Assembly (NCBI RefSeq): GCF_022763305.1
Contig: NZ_JALEGT010000067.1
Coordinates: 29,905 to 93,904, forward strand
Reading direction: 5' to 3'
DNA length: 64,000 nucleotides
Origin: Marivita sp.
GTDB lineage: Bacteria; Pseudomonadota; Alphaproteobacteria; Rhodobacterales; Rhodobacteraceae
A model generated the notes under the pieces. That model made no database searches. It worked only from the letters and a program-made list of their open reading frames with translations, and was not told the origin of the DNA. Made by a program: the position numbers and the translations under genes. How positions within the stretch are numbered: position 1 is the first letter of the stretch; each line of letters opens with the position of its first letter. Positions 30,801 through 38,005 of the stretch are shown one piece after another.

Positions 30801-31086
30801 CCGAGAAATAACAGAATGCTTTCAGGTGGTTGGCGCGTTCTGTTGCATCATTCGGACAGGCGGATTTCACCTTGTTCACGAACCCGTCGCGGATCGCGTC
30901 CATCATTGCCTGATACTCGCCCATGGCGTTGACGATTGAGGCCGGGTCCTCGGGGCGGTGAAAGCTCAGACCGGGATGGCGGGGGACGGTCGCCGGATCG
31001 GGCATCGGCCCACGTGCCGCCCGTTCGAGCGGAAACGGCCCCAGATGCACCGGCCGGTTTTTGTCGGAAAAGAACCGAACGCCCAT
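27886..31086 (-). CDS. rdhA: Self-sufficient reductive dehalogenase: RdhA fused to FNR-like reductase and 2Fe-2S ferredoxin
   Basis: A 1066-aa three-part protein. Residues 1 to about 700 form a catabolic-type reductive dehalogenase with two [4Fe-4S] motifs (C556-x2-C-x2-C-x3-C566P and C592-x12-C605-x2-C-x3-C612P). AKAHT segments at 214-218 and 491-495, each followed by G-L-x-x-V/E...L-NP-L/F-LG, betray an internal duplication like that of NpRdhA. Y424 in WTWYSHD falls where the catalytic Tyr is expected. About 750-975 is a flavin/NAD(P) reductase (RQYSMSG, GGGIGVTPM at about 862). About 985-1066 is a plant-type 2Fe-2S domain (C1015, C1020, C1023, C1051). There is no Tat signal and no RdhB anchor. 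This layout matches BhbA of Comamonas, which debrominates aromatics using cobalamin and NADPH. The Shine-Dalgarno is AGGGAGG before ATG 31086. The halogenated substrate is unknown; a marine bromo- or chlorophenol is plausible. Confidence 0.92.
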   Translation of the reverse strand: MGVRFFSDKNRPVHLGPFPLERAARGPMPDPATVPRHPGLSFHRPEDPASIVNAMGEYQAMMDAIRDGFVNKVKSACPNDATERANHLKAFCYFSDASMVGIGPLLPEAVLPEPRLNPDIDRLAHDLKTRQTKTLASGIDLIMADLKDSMDAPPSTIAGHHTVLVFLYESLRAPRRGETGSDWIKDAQHHRACLRATETAVVIANYIRLLGWDAKAHTATSTDVDLNLCTVAAGLAHVDEGTLRNPWLGDRFGVAIVTTNFDLTHDRPLAADQPRSKTHGLAWKLGTTSVRSTLNGDPYETRRYVDGPHPFETLKRVDLPTTYIDEANVPRVPKRTDMFARAQFGDMGKKLQDGAKGGYYARKAAPSSAQRRMLGAFVLLQDGPPENGTRPEDAQSNANAIKAAGYWLGVDALGISRCPDWTWYSHDARGDPIDPPHDQAISIIIDQGYATMDGASGDDWISVAQSMRAYLRFSLLGGVLAKQIRNLGYSAKAHTVLDGEVLQPPLLLLSGLGEVSRIGEVILNPFLGPRLKSGVVTTDMPLAHDKPIDFGLQSFCESCNKCARECPSGAITAGPKLMFNGYEIWKSDSQKCATYRITTEGGAMCGRCMKTCPWNLEGLFAEKPFRWAAMNLPKAAPLLAKLDDAAGRGGLNPVKKWWWDLELQDNGSYAPTTHPVNARDLQKDLDLKYEDQTLAVYPAPLAPHPYPYPDPMDREAGIEAYTKMVSAKEHKQRLAKGDTSHLHRPKDASDSPVVPVVVSKVEKMSASVTKYEFRHVDGHDLPEWSAGAHLDLVVAPEFLRQYSMSGDPADRSVYQIGVLREDQGRGGSALLHRIFAEGRRVFVSNPINHFPLVEDASFTWLLGGGIGVTPMIAMAHRLHALGRPFALHYSLKTRAEAGYLHDLARVPWADKVHIHVSNENTRADLEALIPDYAEGQHIYTCGPDLYMNAVMQTAERKGFPDEARHLEYFAVPELPEYENHPFTLKLSDGRSFHVPADQTATDVLNANGVAVDVKCSDGICGVCKARVLSGAVEHRDFVLSKAQRQDTIILCQSRAAEPDGEITIEL

Positions 31087-31142
31087 GATGTCCTCCCTGT
31101 GCCGCCTCTCTGTGCGGTCCGACAGAGTGCACCACCAGACGC

Positions 31143-31808
31143 TCAGGACTGCAAGGTATGAAAATCCTTCAGTGTCTTGCCATGCTCGTCGACGAACAGG
31201 CCTGGCAGCGGAGACAGATCGGTCACGCGGTCCATCCGAAAGGTGGCAAAGCCGTCGTCGGTTTCGTCCCAGACGATGCAGGTCCAGATGCGGCCCCAAT
31301 AGTCCAGATGCAGCGGACGCACGATATGGCCGCGGGCGTCACCATCGAGGGCGAGGCGCAGTTTCTGCCGCGCGCGGATCGCCCGGCGAAAGGCGGGCAT
31401 GTGCCGAAACCCCTGTGCCGCTTCGGCAAAGGGATAGGTGGCAAAGCCGAACTTGCCGGAAGGGGCGCCCACATCTTCGGGCAGGACGGCGTCGATCTTG
31501 TCAGACAGCGCTTTAGCCGCCGTGGCCAGATCGGCACTTTCCGAAACGCCCACCGCCGCCAGACCGATATGCAAAGCTTCGAGCTCGGTCTGGGTCAGGT
31601 TGAGCGGGGGCAGGGTGATCATCGCCTGTGCCGTATATCCCGACCCGCGCGCGCCTTCGACGGGCACACCCGACGCCGCGAGGGTTTCCATGTCGCGGTA
31701 GATGGTCCGCACCGAGACGCCAAGATCCTGCGCCATGGCTTCGGCGGTGTGCAGACGACCATCCTTGAGTCGGTGCATCAGGGCATAGAGTCGATCGCTG
31801 CGTTTCAT
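31143..31808 (-). CDS. YafY-type transcriptional regulator (HTH_11 plus WYL domain)
   Basis: A 221-aa regulator. The N-terminal winged HTH (SDRLYALMHRLKDGRLHTAEAMAQDLGVSVRTIYRDMETLAASG) is of the DeoR/HTH_11 type. The C-terminal WYL-like ligand-binding domain includes RIWTCIVWDETDDGFATFRMDRV. It lies 56 bases upstream of the dehalogenase gene on the same strand, so it may be the first gene of that transcript and control it. TGACA/TGTCA repeats upstream (31839-31872) are candidate operators. ATG 31808 was chosen because the HTH starts there. Confidence 0.9.
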   Translation of the reverse strand: MKRSDRLYALMHRLKDGRLHTAEAMAQDLGVSVRTIYRDMETLAASGVPVEGARGSGYTAQAMITLPPLNLTQTELEALHIGLAAVGVSESADLATAAKALSDKIDAVLPEDVGAPSGKFGFATYPFAEAAQGFRHMPAFRRAIRARQKLRLALDGDARGHIVRPLHLDYWGRIWTCIVWDETDDGFATFRMDRVTDLSPLPGLFVDEHGKTLKDFHTLQS

Positions 31809-31838
31809 GGAAATCTCCGTGCTGCACTGCGCACATAC

Positions 31839-31877
31839 TGACAAAAACCTGTCAACTGACAAGCTCTTGACAAAAAC
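31839..31877. promoter_or_regulatory. TGACA/TGTCA repeat array upstream of the WYL regulator
   Basis: Four half-sites within 39 bp: TGACA at 31839, TGTCA at 31850, TGACA at 31857 and TTGACA ending at 31872. Two TGACAAAAAC copies (31839-31848, 31868-31877) are direct repeats 29 bp apart, and TGTCA-AC-TGACA (31850-31861) is an inverted repeat. The array lies between the divergent regulator and tatA genes and is a plausible operator for the WYL regulator. Confidence 0.5.
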
Positions 31878-31982
31878 GGTCCGAAATGGCGTGTTTTCGC
31901 GCTTTCGTCGGGCGGCGCGAGTCATTACATAACCGCAATGGAATGCAACGCAGGCGGTCGCCTGCCGGTAAGGAGAGACTTC

Positions 31983-32207
31983 ATGGGTATCGGAAATATC
32001 GGTTTGCCGGGCCTTCTGCTCATCGCCGTTGTGGTGCTGGTGCTGTTCGGTCGTGGCAAGATCTCGTCGCTGATGGGCGAAGTGGGCAAGGGCATTACCG
32101 CGTTCAAGAAGGGCGTGGATGAAGGCAAGCAGGAGCTTGAGGACCAGAAGGCGGAAAGCGCCAAGGACGTGACGCCGGACGAGGCGAAAGACAAGGACAA
32201 GGTCTAA
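31983..32207 (+). CDS. tatA: Twin-arginine translocase subunit TatA
   Basis: A 74-aa TatA with a short N-terminal membrane helix (GLPGLLLIAVVVLVLFG), the hinge FGRGKISSLMGEVGKGITAFKKG amphipathic helix and an acidic/lysine-rich tail. TatA oligomers form the size-variable pore of the Tat system for folded proteins. It is first gene of the tatABC operon. ATG 31983 follows AAGGAGAGACTTC. Confidence 0.96.
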   Translation: MGIGNIGLPGLLLIAVVVLVLFGRGKISSLMGEVGKGITAFKKGVDEGKQELEDQKAESAKDVTPDEAKDKDKV

Positions 32208-32213
32208 AGCATC

Positions 32214-32666
32214 ATGTTCGATCTTGGCTTTGCCGAGCTGTTGGTGATCGGGGTGGTGGCGTTGATCGTCGTCGGACCCAAGGATTTGCCCGTGCTCTTC
32301 CGGAAGGTGGGCAACTTCATGGGCAAGGCCCGTGGCATGGCGCGGGAATTCAGCCGCGCGATGAACGATGCGGCCGACGAAAGCGGCATGCGCGACGTTC
32401 AGAAGACGTTCAAATCCGCGACCAACCCGCTGGGCAGCGCAATGGACGGGGTGAAGGACGCGGCCAAATCAATGACCAGTGTCGATCCCTCGAGCAACAC
32501 CGGCAAGCTGTCCGCAGAGCGCGAGGCCGCCAAGAAGAAGATCGAGGCCAGTGCCGCCCGTGCGGCCGCCGACCGCAAGAAGCGCGAGGCGGACGAGGCA
32601 TTGAAAAAGGCCGAGGAAATGGAAGCGGCATTGAAAGCCGAGTCCAGCCCGGAGAAGGACGCCTGA
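32214..32666 (+). CDS. tatB: Twin-arginine translocase subunit TatB
   Basis: A 150-aa TatB. A membrane helix begins [26 protein letters not shown] with the conserved Glu in the helix, followed by an amphipathic helix and a long charged coiled tail with Ala/Lys/Glu repeats. TatB forms the TatBC receptor for twin-arginine signal peptides. It starts six bases after tatA and ends one base before the tatC start. Confidence 0.96.
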   Translation: MFDLGFAELLVIGVVALIVVGPKDLPVLFRKVGNFMGKARGMAREFSRAMNDAADESGMRDVQKTFKSATNPLGSAMDGVKDAAKSMTSVDPSSNTGKLSAEREAAKKKIEASAARAAADRKKREADEALKKAEEMEAALKAESSPEKDA

Positions 32667-32667
32667 C

Positions 32668-33621
32668 ATGAGCGCCAGCGACGACGAGCTTGAAGACAGC
32701 AGCGCTCCGCTGATCGAACATCTGGCAGAGCTGCGCACCCGACTGATCCGGTCCGTTCTTGCGCTGTTCGTCGGCATCTGCGTGCTGTTCGTGCCGATTC
32801 AAGGCGATTTCCTGGCCGAGCACGTGCTGCGCTTTCTGCTGGTGCCGATCGAGGAAACGCTCCGCGCGCTTGGGGACCCGGCGCCGACGCTGCAATATAC
32901 CAGCCCGCAGGAATACCTGTTCGTGCTGTTCCGCATCGGGCTTGTCTTCGGCTTTGCCCTGGCCTTCCCGGTGATCGCGCACCAGATGTGGCGGTTCATT
33001 GCGCCCGGGCTCTACAAATCCGAAAAGTCGGCGTTTTTGCCGTTCATCATCGCCTCGCCCGTGATGTTCCTCGCCGGGGCCGCTTTTGCGCATTTCGTGG
33101 TGACGCCGCTTGCCATGGCGTTCTTCTTGGGCTTCACGGACGCGCCATCGCTGTTTGCGAACCTGCTGTCCGAGTCGGTGGACGTGGACCCCACAGCGGT
33201 GGTGCCCGCGACCAATGAAGGGTTGAAGATCACCTTCTTCGGCAAGGTGAACGAAAGCCTTCAGACCTCGCTTGTGTTCATCATGGCCTTTGGTCTCTGC
33301 TTCCAGTTGCCGGTTCTGCTGACGCTGATGGGCAAGGCCGGGCTTGTGTCGGCAGACGGTCTCGGCAGCGTGCGCAAATACGCGATGGTCGGCATTCTTG
33401 TGTTGGCCGCCTTGGTGACGCCGCCTGACGTGGTGACGCAGCTTATCCTCTTCACCGTGGTTTATGGGCTTTACGAGGTGTCGATCATTCTGGTCCGCCG
33501 GGTCGAGAAGAAACGCGAGAAGGAACTGAAGGCGCAGGGCCTCTGGTTCGAGGATGATCCCGCCGACGGCATGGATGACGACCCGCTGATGCGCGAATTC
33601 GACGAGGACGCGAAGAAGTGA
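32668..33621 (+). CDS. tatC: Twin-arginine translocase subunit TatC
   Basis: A 317-aa TatC with six membrane segments. The N-terminal signature (APLIEHLAELRTRLIRSVLALF) and the GLYKSEKSAFLPFI loop, containing family-conserved receptor residues, are visible. There is a longer than usual acidic C-terminal tail (about 60 residues, ending in EFDEDAKK) and an insert near 165-195 before the last helices. The stop overlaps the start of the next gene (GTGA), so that gene is coupled to the Tat operon. Confidence 0.96.
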   Translation: MSASDDELEDSSAPLIEHLAELRTRLIRSVLALFVGICVLFVPIQGDFLAEHVLRFLLVPIEETLRALGDPAPTLQYTSPQEYLFVLFRIGLVFGFALAFPVIAHQMWRFIAPGLYKSEKSAFLPFIIASPVMFLAGAAFAHFVVTPLAMAFFLGFTDAPSLFANLLSESVDVDPTAVVPATNEGLKITFFGKVNESLQTSLVFIMAFGLCFQLPVLLTLMGKAGLVSADGLGSVRKYAMVGILVLAALVTPPDVVTQLILFTVVYGLYEVSIILVRRVEKKREKELKAQGLWFEDDPADGMDDDPLMREFDEDAKK

Positions 33622-34460
33622 CGGACCCGATGGAGCGGATTGCCGCCGCGCTGGAGCGCCTTGCTCCGGCGCCGCAGCCGGCGCCGGATTTCGACGCGGC
33701 GGATGCGTTTGTCTGGCATGTGGACCCCGATCACCTGCAACCTGTGCCCAAGGTGAGCCGGGTTCCGGTGGACCTGCTCGTGGGTGTGGATCGCAGCCGG
33801 GATACGCTCCTGACCAACACGCGGCAGTTTGCGAAAGGACTGCCCGCGAACAACGCGCTCTTGTGGGGCGCGCGCGGCATGGGCAAGTCGAGTCTGGTGA
33901 AGGCGGTGCATGCCGCCGTGTTGGCCGAGGGTCTGCCAGTGAAGCTGGTGGAATTGCAGCGCGAGGATTTGCCAAGCGTGGCGCGGCTTCTGAACCTGCT
34001 TCGGGTGGCCGATCACCGTTTCCTGCTGTTTTGTGACGATCTGAGCTTCAGCCATGACGACCAGCATTACAAATCGCTGAAAGCGGTGCTGGATGGCGGG
34101 GTCGAAGGACGGCCGGACAACGTGGTGTTCTACGCCACATCGAACCGGCGGCACCTGATGCCTCGGGACATGATCGAGAACGAGCGGTCGTCGGCGATCA
34201 ACCCGTCCGAGGCAGTCGAGGAAAAGGTGTCGCTGTCGGACCGGTTCGGTCTGTGGTTGGGCTTCCATCCGTGCAATCAGGACGATTATCTTGCGATGAT
34301 CCGGGGTTATTGCGACGCATATGGCGTCGAGATTGACGACGCGACGTTGCGTGCGGAAGCCATCGAATGGCAGGCGACGCGCGGTGCGCGGTCGGGCCGG
34401 GTGGCGTGGCAGTATTTCACCGATCTGGCGGGACGGCGTGGAGTTGCGTTGTCGGCGTGA
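33618..34460 (+). CDS. DUF815 AAA-type ATPase
   Basis: A 280-aa P-loop ATPase of the DUF815/COG2607 type. Walker A is GARGMGKSS (84-92), Walker B is FLLFCDDLSF (about 134-143), and sensor/arginine motifs YATSNRRHLMPRDM and SDRFGLWLGFHPC follow. Members are predicted ATPases of unknown function. The start may be GTG 33618, overlapping tatC, or ATG 33630. It is the fourth gene in the tat transcript; the link to secretion is only positional. Confidence 0.88.
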   Translation: MTDPMERIAAALERLAPAPQPAPDFDAADAFVWHVDPDHLQPVPKVSRVPVDLLVGVDRSRDTLLTNTRQFAKGLPANNALLWGARGMGKSSLVKAVHAAVLAEGLPVKLVELQREDLPSVARLLNLLRVADHRFLLFCDDLSFSHDDQHYKSLKAVLDGGVEGRPDNVVFYATSNRRHLMPRDMIENERSSAINPSEAVEEKVSLSDRFGLWLGFHPCNQDDYLAMIRGYCDAYGVEIDDATLRAEAIEWQATRGARSGRVAWQYFTDLAGRRGVALSA

Positions 34461-34488
34461 CATGAGACGCTGAACCGTCTGCTGACCA

Positions 34489-34552
34489 GCCCATGGGCCT
34501 GCGGCCCAGAATTTTATGGGCGGGGCTCAGAATCTTCGTACGAAGATTCTGA
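34489..34552. repeat. Palindrome cluster downstream of the DUF815 ATPase gene
   Basis: GCCCATGGGC (34489-34498), a TGGGCC-TGC-GGCCCA hairpin (34494-34508) and a 26-bp perfect palindrome at 34527-34552 with core CTTCGTACGAAG. They lie in the 277-bp gap between the convergent DUF815 and methyltransferase genes. No T-run follows. They are similar in style to the clusters at 6806-6872 and 27808-27879. Confidence 0.75.
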
Positions 34553-34688
34553 ATCGGCAAGCTGAACAAATCGTTAAACCTGATCAAAAGATGTCCGAGC
34601 GGCAATGAAGCTGTTCACGTGCCGCAAACGCGACATGGTGCAAATCCAACACCCCTCATCCCCGTTTCAGATGACGGACAAGTCCACA

Positions 34689-34728
34689 CAAAAAAGCCGC
34701 GCCCAATCTCAGAGCGCGGCTGTTTTTG
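34689..34728. terminator. Bidirectional intrinsic terminator
   Basis: An 8-bp stem AGCCGCGC / GCGCGGCT (34695-34702 with 34714-34721), an 11-nt loop, A-run 34689-34695 and T-run 34723-34727. Either strand has a U-tract after the hairpin, so it can end both the minus-strand methyltransferase transcript and readthrough from the tat operon. Confidence 0.85.
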
Positions 34729-34737
34729 CATCGGCAC

Positions 34738-35823
34738 TCAGGCGCGGCGGCGGCGACCACCTCCGGCGCGGCCGTCACGGCCCCGGCCTTCCTGACCGGC
34801 TTTTGGCGGCTGACGGTTGAACGCGATCCAGGCGCCACCGCCTTCGTCATTGTTGGTGAGGAAGTTGGCTGCGCGGATGGCCTCCATCTCCTTGCCCGGA
34901 CGCGGCTTGGTCGAACCGAGGCCGAAAAGCACGCAGAAGGTCTCGTCGTCCATGTCGTCCGGCAGAACGATCCCTGCGGCGGCCACCTCGGCGCGCTTTT
35001 CGGCGATCTTGGTGGCCCCAACGGGCAGAGCGACCGGGTTCATGATCGCCGAGGTCATGCCCGCACCCATGGCCATCGGCAGGAAGGCGTTGTTGATGCC
35101 GTGACGGTTCGGCAGGCCGAAGCTGATGTTCGACGCGCCGCAGGTGGTGTTCACGCCCAGTTCCTCGCGCAGACGTCGGACGAGGGTGAAGACCTGCAGG
35201 CCAGCGGTGCCCATCGCGCCGATCGGCATGACAAGCGGGTCAACCACGATGTCATGCGCGGGAATGCCGAAATCGGCAGCGCGTTCGACGATCTTTTTCG
35301 CCACGGCAAAGCGCACATCGGGGTCTTCGCTGATGCCGGTGTCGTCGTTCGAGATCGCCACCACCGGCACGTTGTATTTCTTCACAAGCGGCAGCACCAT
35401 CTCGAGGCGCTCTTCCTCACCGGTGACAGAATTCAACAGCGGGCGGCCTTCGGCGGCGGCCAGACCGTTCTCCAGCGCGCCGGGAACGGACGAGTCGATG
35501 CAGAGCGGGCAATCGGTGACGGCCTGGACGCGTTCCACCAGTTCCTTCATCAGGGTCGGTTCGACAAAGTTGTTGTCGGCATAACGCGGATCTTCGGCCA
35601 TCTTGTTCGAGAATACGGCGCCGGAGTTGATGTCGAGAATGTTGGCGCCCGCCGCAACCTGCGCCAGCGCATCGGCTTCGACCCGGCTGAAATCGCCGCG
35701 CTCTAGTTCCTCGTTAAGGATCTTGCGGCCTGTCGGATTGATCCGCTCACCGATGACGCAGAACGGCTGGTCGAACCCGATGATGGCGGTTTTGGTCTTG
35801 GACTCGACGATGGTGCGGGTCAT
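34738..35823 (-). CDS. Methyltetrahydrofolate:corrinoid methyltransferase-like protein (pterin-binding)
   Basis: A 361-aa protein with a pterin-binding TIM barrel as in MetH/AcsE/MtgA. Motifs are FCVIGERINPTGRK, GANILDINSGAVFSNK, CIDSSVPGALENGL and NSVTGEEERLE. In this family it transfers methyl groups between a corrinoid protein and tetrahydrofolate. The C-terminal 25 residues are an unusual Gly/Arg-rich tail (ending GRAGGGRRRRA). It is the last gene of a four-gene C1 unit with HAD, MetF-like and 'virulence factor' proteins. No corrinoid protein gene is adjacent. Confidence 0.85.
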   Translation of the reverse strand: MTRTIVESKTKTAIIGFDQPFCVIGERINPTGRKILNEELERGDFSRVEADALAQVAAGANILDINSGAVFSNKMAEDPRYADNNFVEPTLMKELVERVQAVTDCPLCIDSSVPGALENGLAAAEGRPLLNSVTGEEERLEMVLPLVKKYNVPVVAISNDDTGISEDPDVRFAVAKKIVERAADFGIPAHDIVVDPLVMPIGAMGTAGLQVFTLVRRLREELGVNTTCGASNISFGLPNRHGINNAFLPMAMGAGMTSAIMNPVALPVGATKIAEKRAEVAAAGIVLPDDMDDETFCVLFGLGSTKPRPGKEMEAIRAANFLTNNDEGGGAWIAFNRQPPKAGQEGRGRDGRAGGGRRRRA

Positions 35824-36479
35824 GCGGCTACTCCTTCAATGCGGGCCAGAATGCCTGGCAACGCGGGGTCTGTGAAATCCTCAATGGTCATCTGCGCACC
35901 GACGGCACGCAGGTCTGCGTCGCTCAGGGCAGAGCGGACACCGATGCTGTAAGCCCCGGAAGCTGCGGCGGCGCGCATGCCGGAGGGGCTGTCTTCGAAC
36001 GCGATGCAAGCGCGCGGGTTTTCGCCCAGAGCCTCCATCGCCGTCAGGTAGGGAAGCGGATGCGGCTTGCCGTGGGCACATTCCTCACCTATCACGATCA
36101 CCTCGAACCGGTCGCGCAACCCGATGGCGCCCAGCATGGCTTCGGCGTTGAGGCGCATGGCATTTGTCACGACCGCCATCTGCCAGCCTCGCGCTTCGGC
36201 ATGGTCGAGAAAAGCCTCGACACCCGGTGTGGCGGGGTATGGTGCGGGCAGGCGGTCGCGAAACTGCGCTTCCTTCCATTCGCTGAGGCCCTGCGGATCG
36301 GGCTCGTCCGGCAGGTGCTCCGCAAAGACGTCGACGTTCAGACGGCCATGCACCTGATCTATGTAAAACCCTTCCGGCGTTGGCAGTCCGCGGGACTGCC
36401 AAAGTTCGGTGAACACGGCTTCATGGATCGGATCCGAGTTCAGCATCGTGCCGTCGAGATCAAAGAGCAGGGCCGGCAT
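35820..36479 (-). CDS. HAD-superfamily phosphatase/phosphoglucomutase-like
   Basis: A 219-aa HAD subfamily IA hydrolase. Motif I is DLDGT with D7 and D9, motif II TNAMR, motif III lysine in GKPHPLPYL, and motif IV CIAFEDSPSGMRAA. It resembles beta-phosphoglucomutase and generic sugar-phosphate phosphatases; the substrate is unknown. The start is coupled to the upstream MetF-like gene by a short gap, and its stop overlaps the methyltransferase start by four bases (ATGA). Confidence 0.9.
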   Translation of the reverse strand: MPALLFDLDGTMLNSDPIHEAVFTELWQSRGLPTPEGFYIDQVHGRLNVDVFAEHLPDEPDPQGLSEWKEAQFRDRLPAPYPATPGVEAFLDHAEARGWQMAVVTNAMRLNAEAMLGAIGLRDRFEVIVIGEECAHGKPHPLPYLTAMEALGENPRACIAFEDSPSGMRAAAASGAYSIGVRSALSDADLRAVGAQMTIEDFTDPALPGILARIEGVAA

Positions 36480-36488
36480 CAGGTCGGT

Positions 36489-37415
36489 TCAGCTCGCGGC
36501 TGCGGGCGCGGTTGCGGCACCCCCGTTTTCGATGGCCCAGGTGGCGTTGGTCTTGATCCCACCCAGCGGGAAGAAATGCACCTGTTCGATGTTGAACTCG
36601 GGGTTCCTGGCCTTGTGCGCGGCAAGCTTGGTCAGCACGTCGGTCGGCTCGTAGGGCAGGAGCAGTTTGGACACGTCCATCGCGCGCTTCTGCAGAACCT
36701 TGAGCGACGGGCCGACACCGCAGGCGATCGCGAACTTGATCAGGGTCTGCAGCTTGGCCGGACCGGCAATGCCGATATGGACGGGCAGTTTGATGCCGGC
36801 GGCAGACAGGTCGTCGACCCATTTGATGATCGGATCGGCGTCAAAGGCGAACTGGGTGGCCAGCGCCATCTTGGCATCAGTGCGCTCCGAGAACGCCTGC
36901 TTCCAGCGCAGCGCGTCTTCGACGTTCTTCATGCCGCCATTCGGGTCGATATCCTTGTTGCCTTCCGGGTGACCCGCAACGTGCAGACGCTTGAACCCCG
37001 CCTTGTCGAACAGACCGGTTTCCATCAGCTGCATGGAGCTGTGAAAGTCACCCTGCGGCTGGTTCACGCCACCGGCAAGCAGGAGCGCCTGATCGACACC
37101 TGCTTCGCCCTGGTAGCGCGCGATCCAGTCGGCCAGCGTGGCTTCGTCCTTGATGATGCGCGCGGGGAAGTGCGGCATGACCGGGAATCCTTCGGAGGCG
37201 ACGCGCTTTGCTGTTGCGACCATGTCCTCGATCGGCGTGCCCTCGATATGGGCGATGTAGACGCGGGTGCCGGGGGCCAGCAGGTCGCGGAAATTCTCGA
37301 CCTTCTCGGCGGTGCGCGGCATGACCTCGATGGAATAGCCCTTGAGGAACGCTTCCATCTCGGGGGTGGCGCCGGTTTCGACGGTCTCGCGCTTGCGGAA
37401 ATTCAACAATGCCAT
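36489..37415 (-). CDS. MetF-like methylenetetrahydrofolate reductase
   Basis: A 308-aa flavin TIM-barrel protein of the MTHFR family. Recognisable parts include a ALLNFRKRE start, SIEVMPRTAEK, GTRVYIAHIEGTP, the central ALLLAGGVNQPQGDFHSSMQLMETG substrate/FAD region and HVAGHPEGNK. It would interconvert 5,10-methylene-THF and 5-methyl-THF. This divergent form is typical of Rhodobacteraceae C1 clusters. ATG 37415 has a GGGAGG Shine-Dalgarno; the upstream ATG at 37436 does not. Confidence 0.85.
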   Translation of the reverse strand: MALLNFRKRETVETGATPEMEAFLKGYSIEVMPRTAEKVENFRDLLAPGTRVYIAHIEGTPIEDMVATAKRVASEGFPVMPHFPARIIKDEATLADWIARYQGEAGVDQALLLAGGVNQPQGDFHSSMQLMETGLFDKAGFKRLHVAGHPEGNKDIDPNGGMKNVEDALRWKQAFSERTDAKMALATQFAFDADPIIKWVDDLSAAGIKLPVHIGIAGPAKLQTLIKFAIACGVGPSLKVLQKRAMDVSKLLLPYEPTDVLTKLAAHKARNPEFNIEQVHFFPLGGIKTNATWAIENGGAATAPAAAS

Positions 37416-37442
37416 GATGGCCTCCCTCAGGGTCATGGGGGC

Positions 37443-37739
37443 TTACGCCCAGCCTTCGTTATCAATCAGCGCCTTGAGGCGCTCCTTGTCGTATTCCGCA
37501 TCAATGCGGGCCGCTTCGGCGGCGCAGACCTCGTCTGCTTCGCCGTCGAGCGGGTAGGGGTCGGCCTTGCGCCATTCGGCCAGATAGCTGTCCGTATCCG
37601 ACGCGCCGATCTTCATCGCGGCACGGTCGATGGCCTGCTCGAAGCGTTCAGGCAATTGTGCCTTTGCGCCGCGACGGCCTTTGCCCACGATCACCTGTGC
37701 CGGGATATCCCGCCAGTAGACAATTGTGACATCCGGCAT
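37443..37739 (-). CDS. 'Virulence factor' domain (PF13769-type) small protein
   Basis: A 98-aa protein beginning MPDVTIVYWRDIPAQVIVGKGRRG and ending ERLKALIDNEGWA. It matches the small conserved protein annotated as 'virulence factor' that accompanies methyl-THF/MetF genes in alphaproteobacteria. The name is historical; here a role in C1 transfer from methylated amines is suggested by context only. The Shine-Dalgarno AAAGGAA precedes ATG 37739. It is first gene of the C1 unit. Confidence 0.75.
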   Translation of the reverse strand: MPDVTIVYWRDIPAQVIVGKGRRGAKAQLPERFEQAIDRAAMKIGASDTDSYLAEWRKADPYPLDGEADEVCAAEAARIDAEYDKERLKALIDNEGWA

Positions 37740-38005
37740 GTCCGTGATTCCTTTGTTCCGCTTGCGCCTAAGTAGTTTACGCCATTCGCGACATAAGGGC
37801 GAATTTCGACTTGTCCGCTTCCGTCTGCGACCCGCGCGAACAATAGGGCAGGTCGCTGGCGAAGGCGATGGCCCCGCAGGTTCAAATTTCTCAGGCTTTG
37901 CATGAAGTGGCTTCATAACGGGCGTCTGCCGCATCACGAAACTTGCGCCGTTTGCAAACCGGGCTTAGGGTTGAGGTAACTTACATATTCGGAAGGCGCG
38001 AAATC

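Noticed and set aside
27886..31086. Respiratory (organohalide-respiring) reductive dehalogenase
   Set aside because: There is no twin-arginine signal and no RdhB anchor gene, and the fused reductase points to a cytosolic catabolic enzyme. The nearby tatABC is a normal housekeeping operon.
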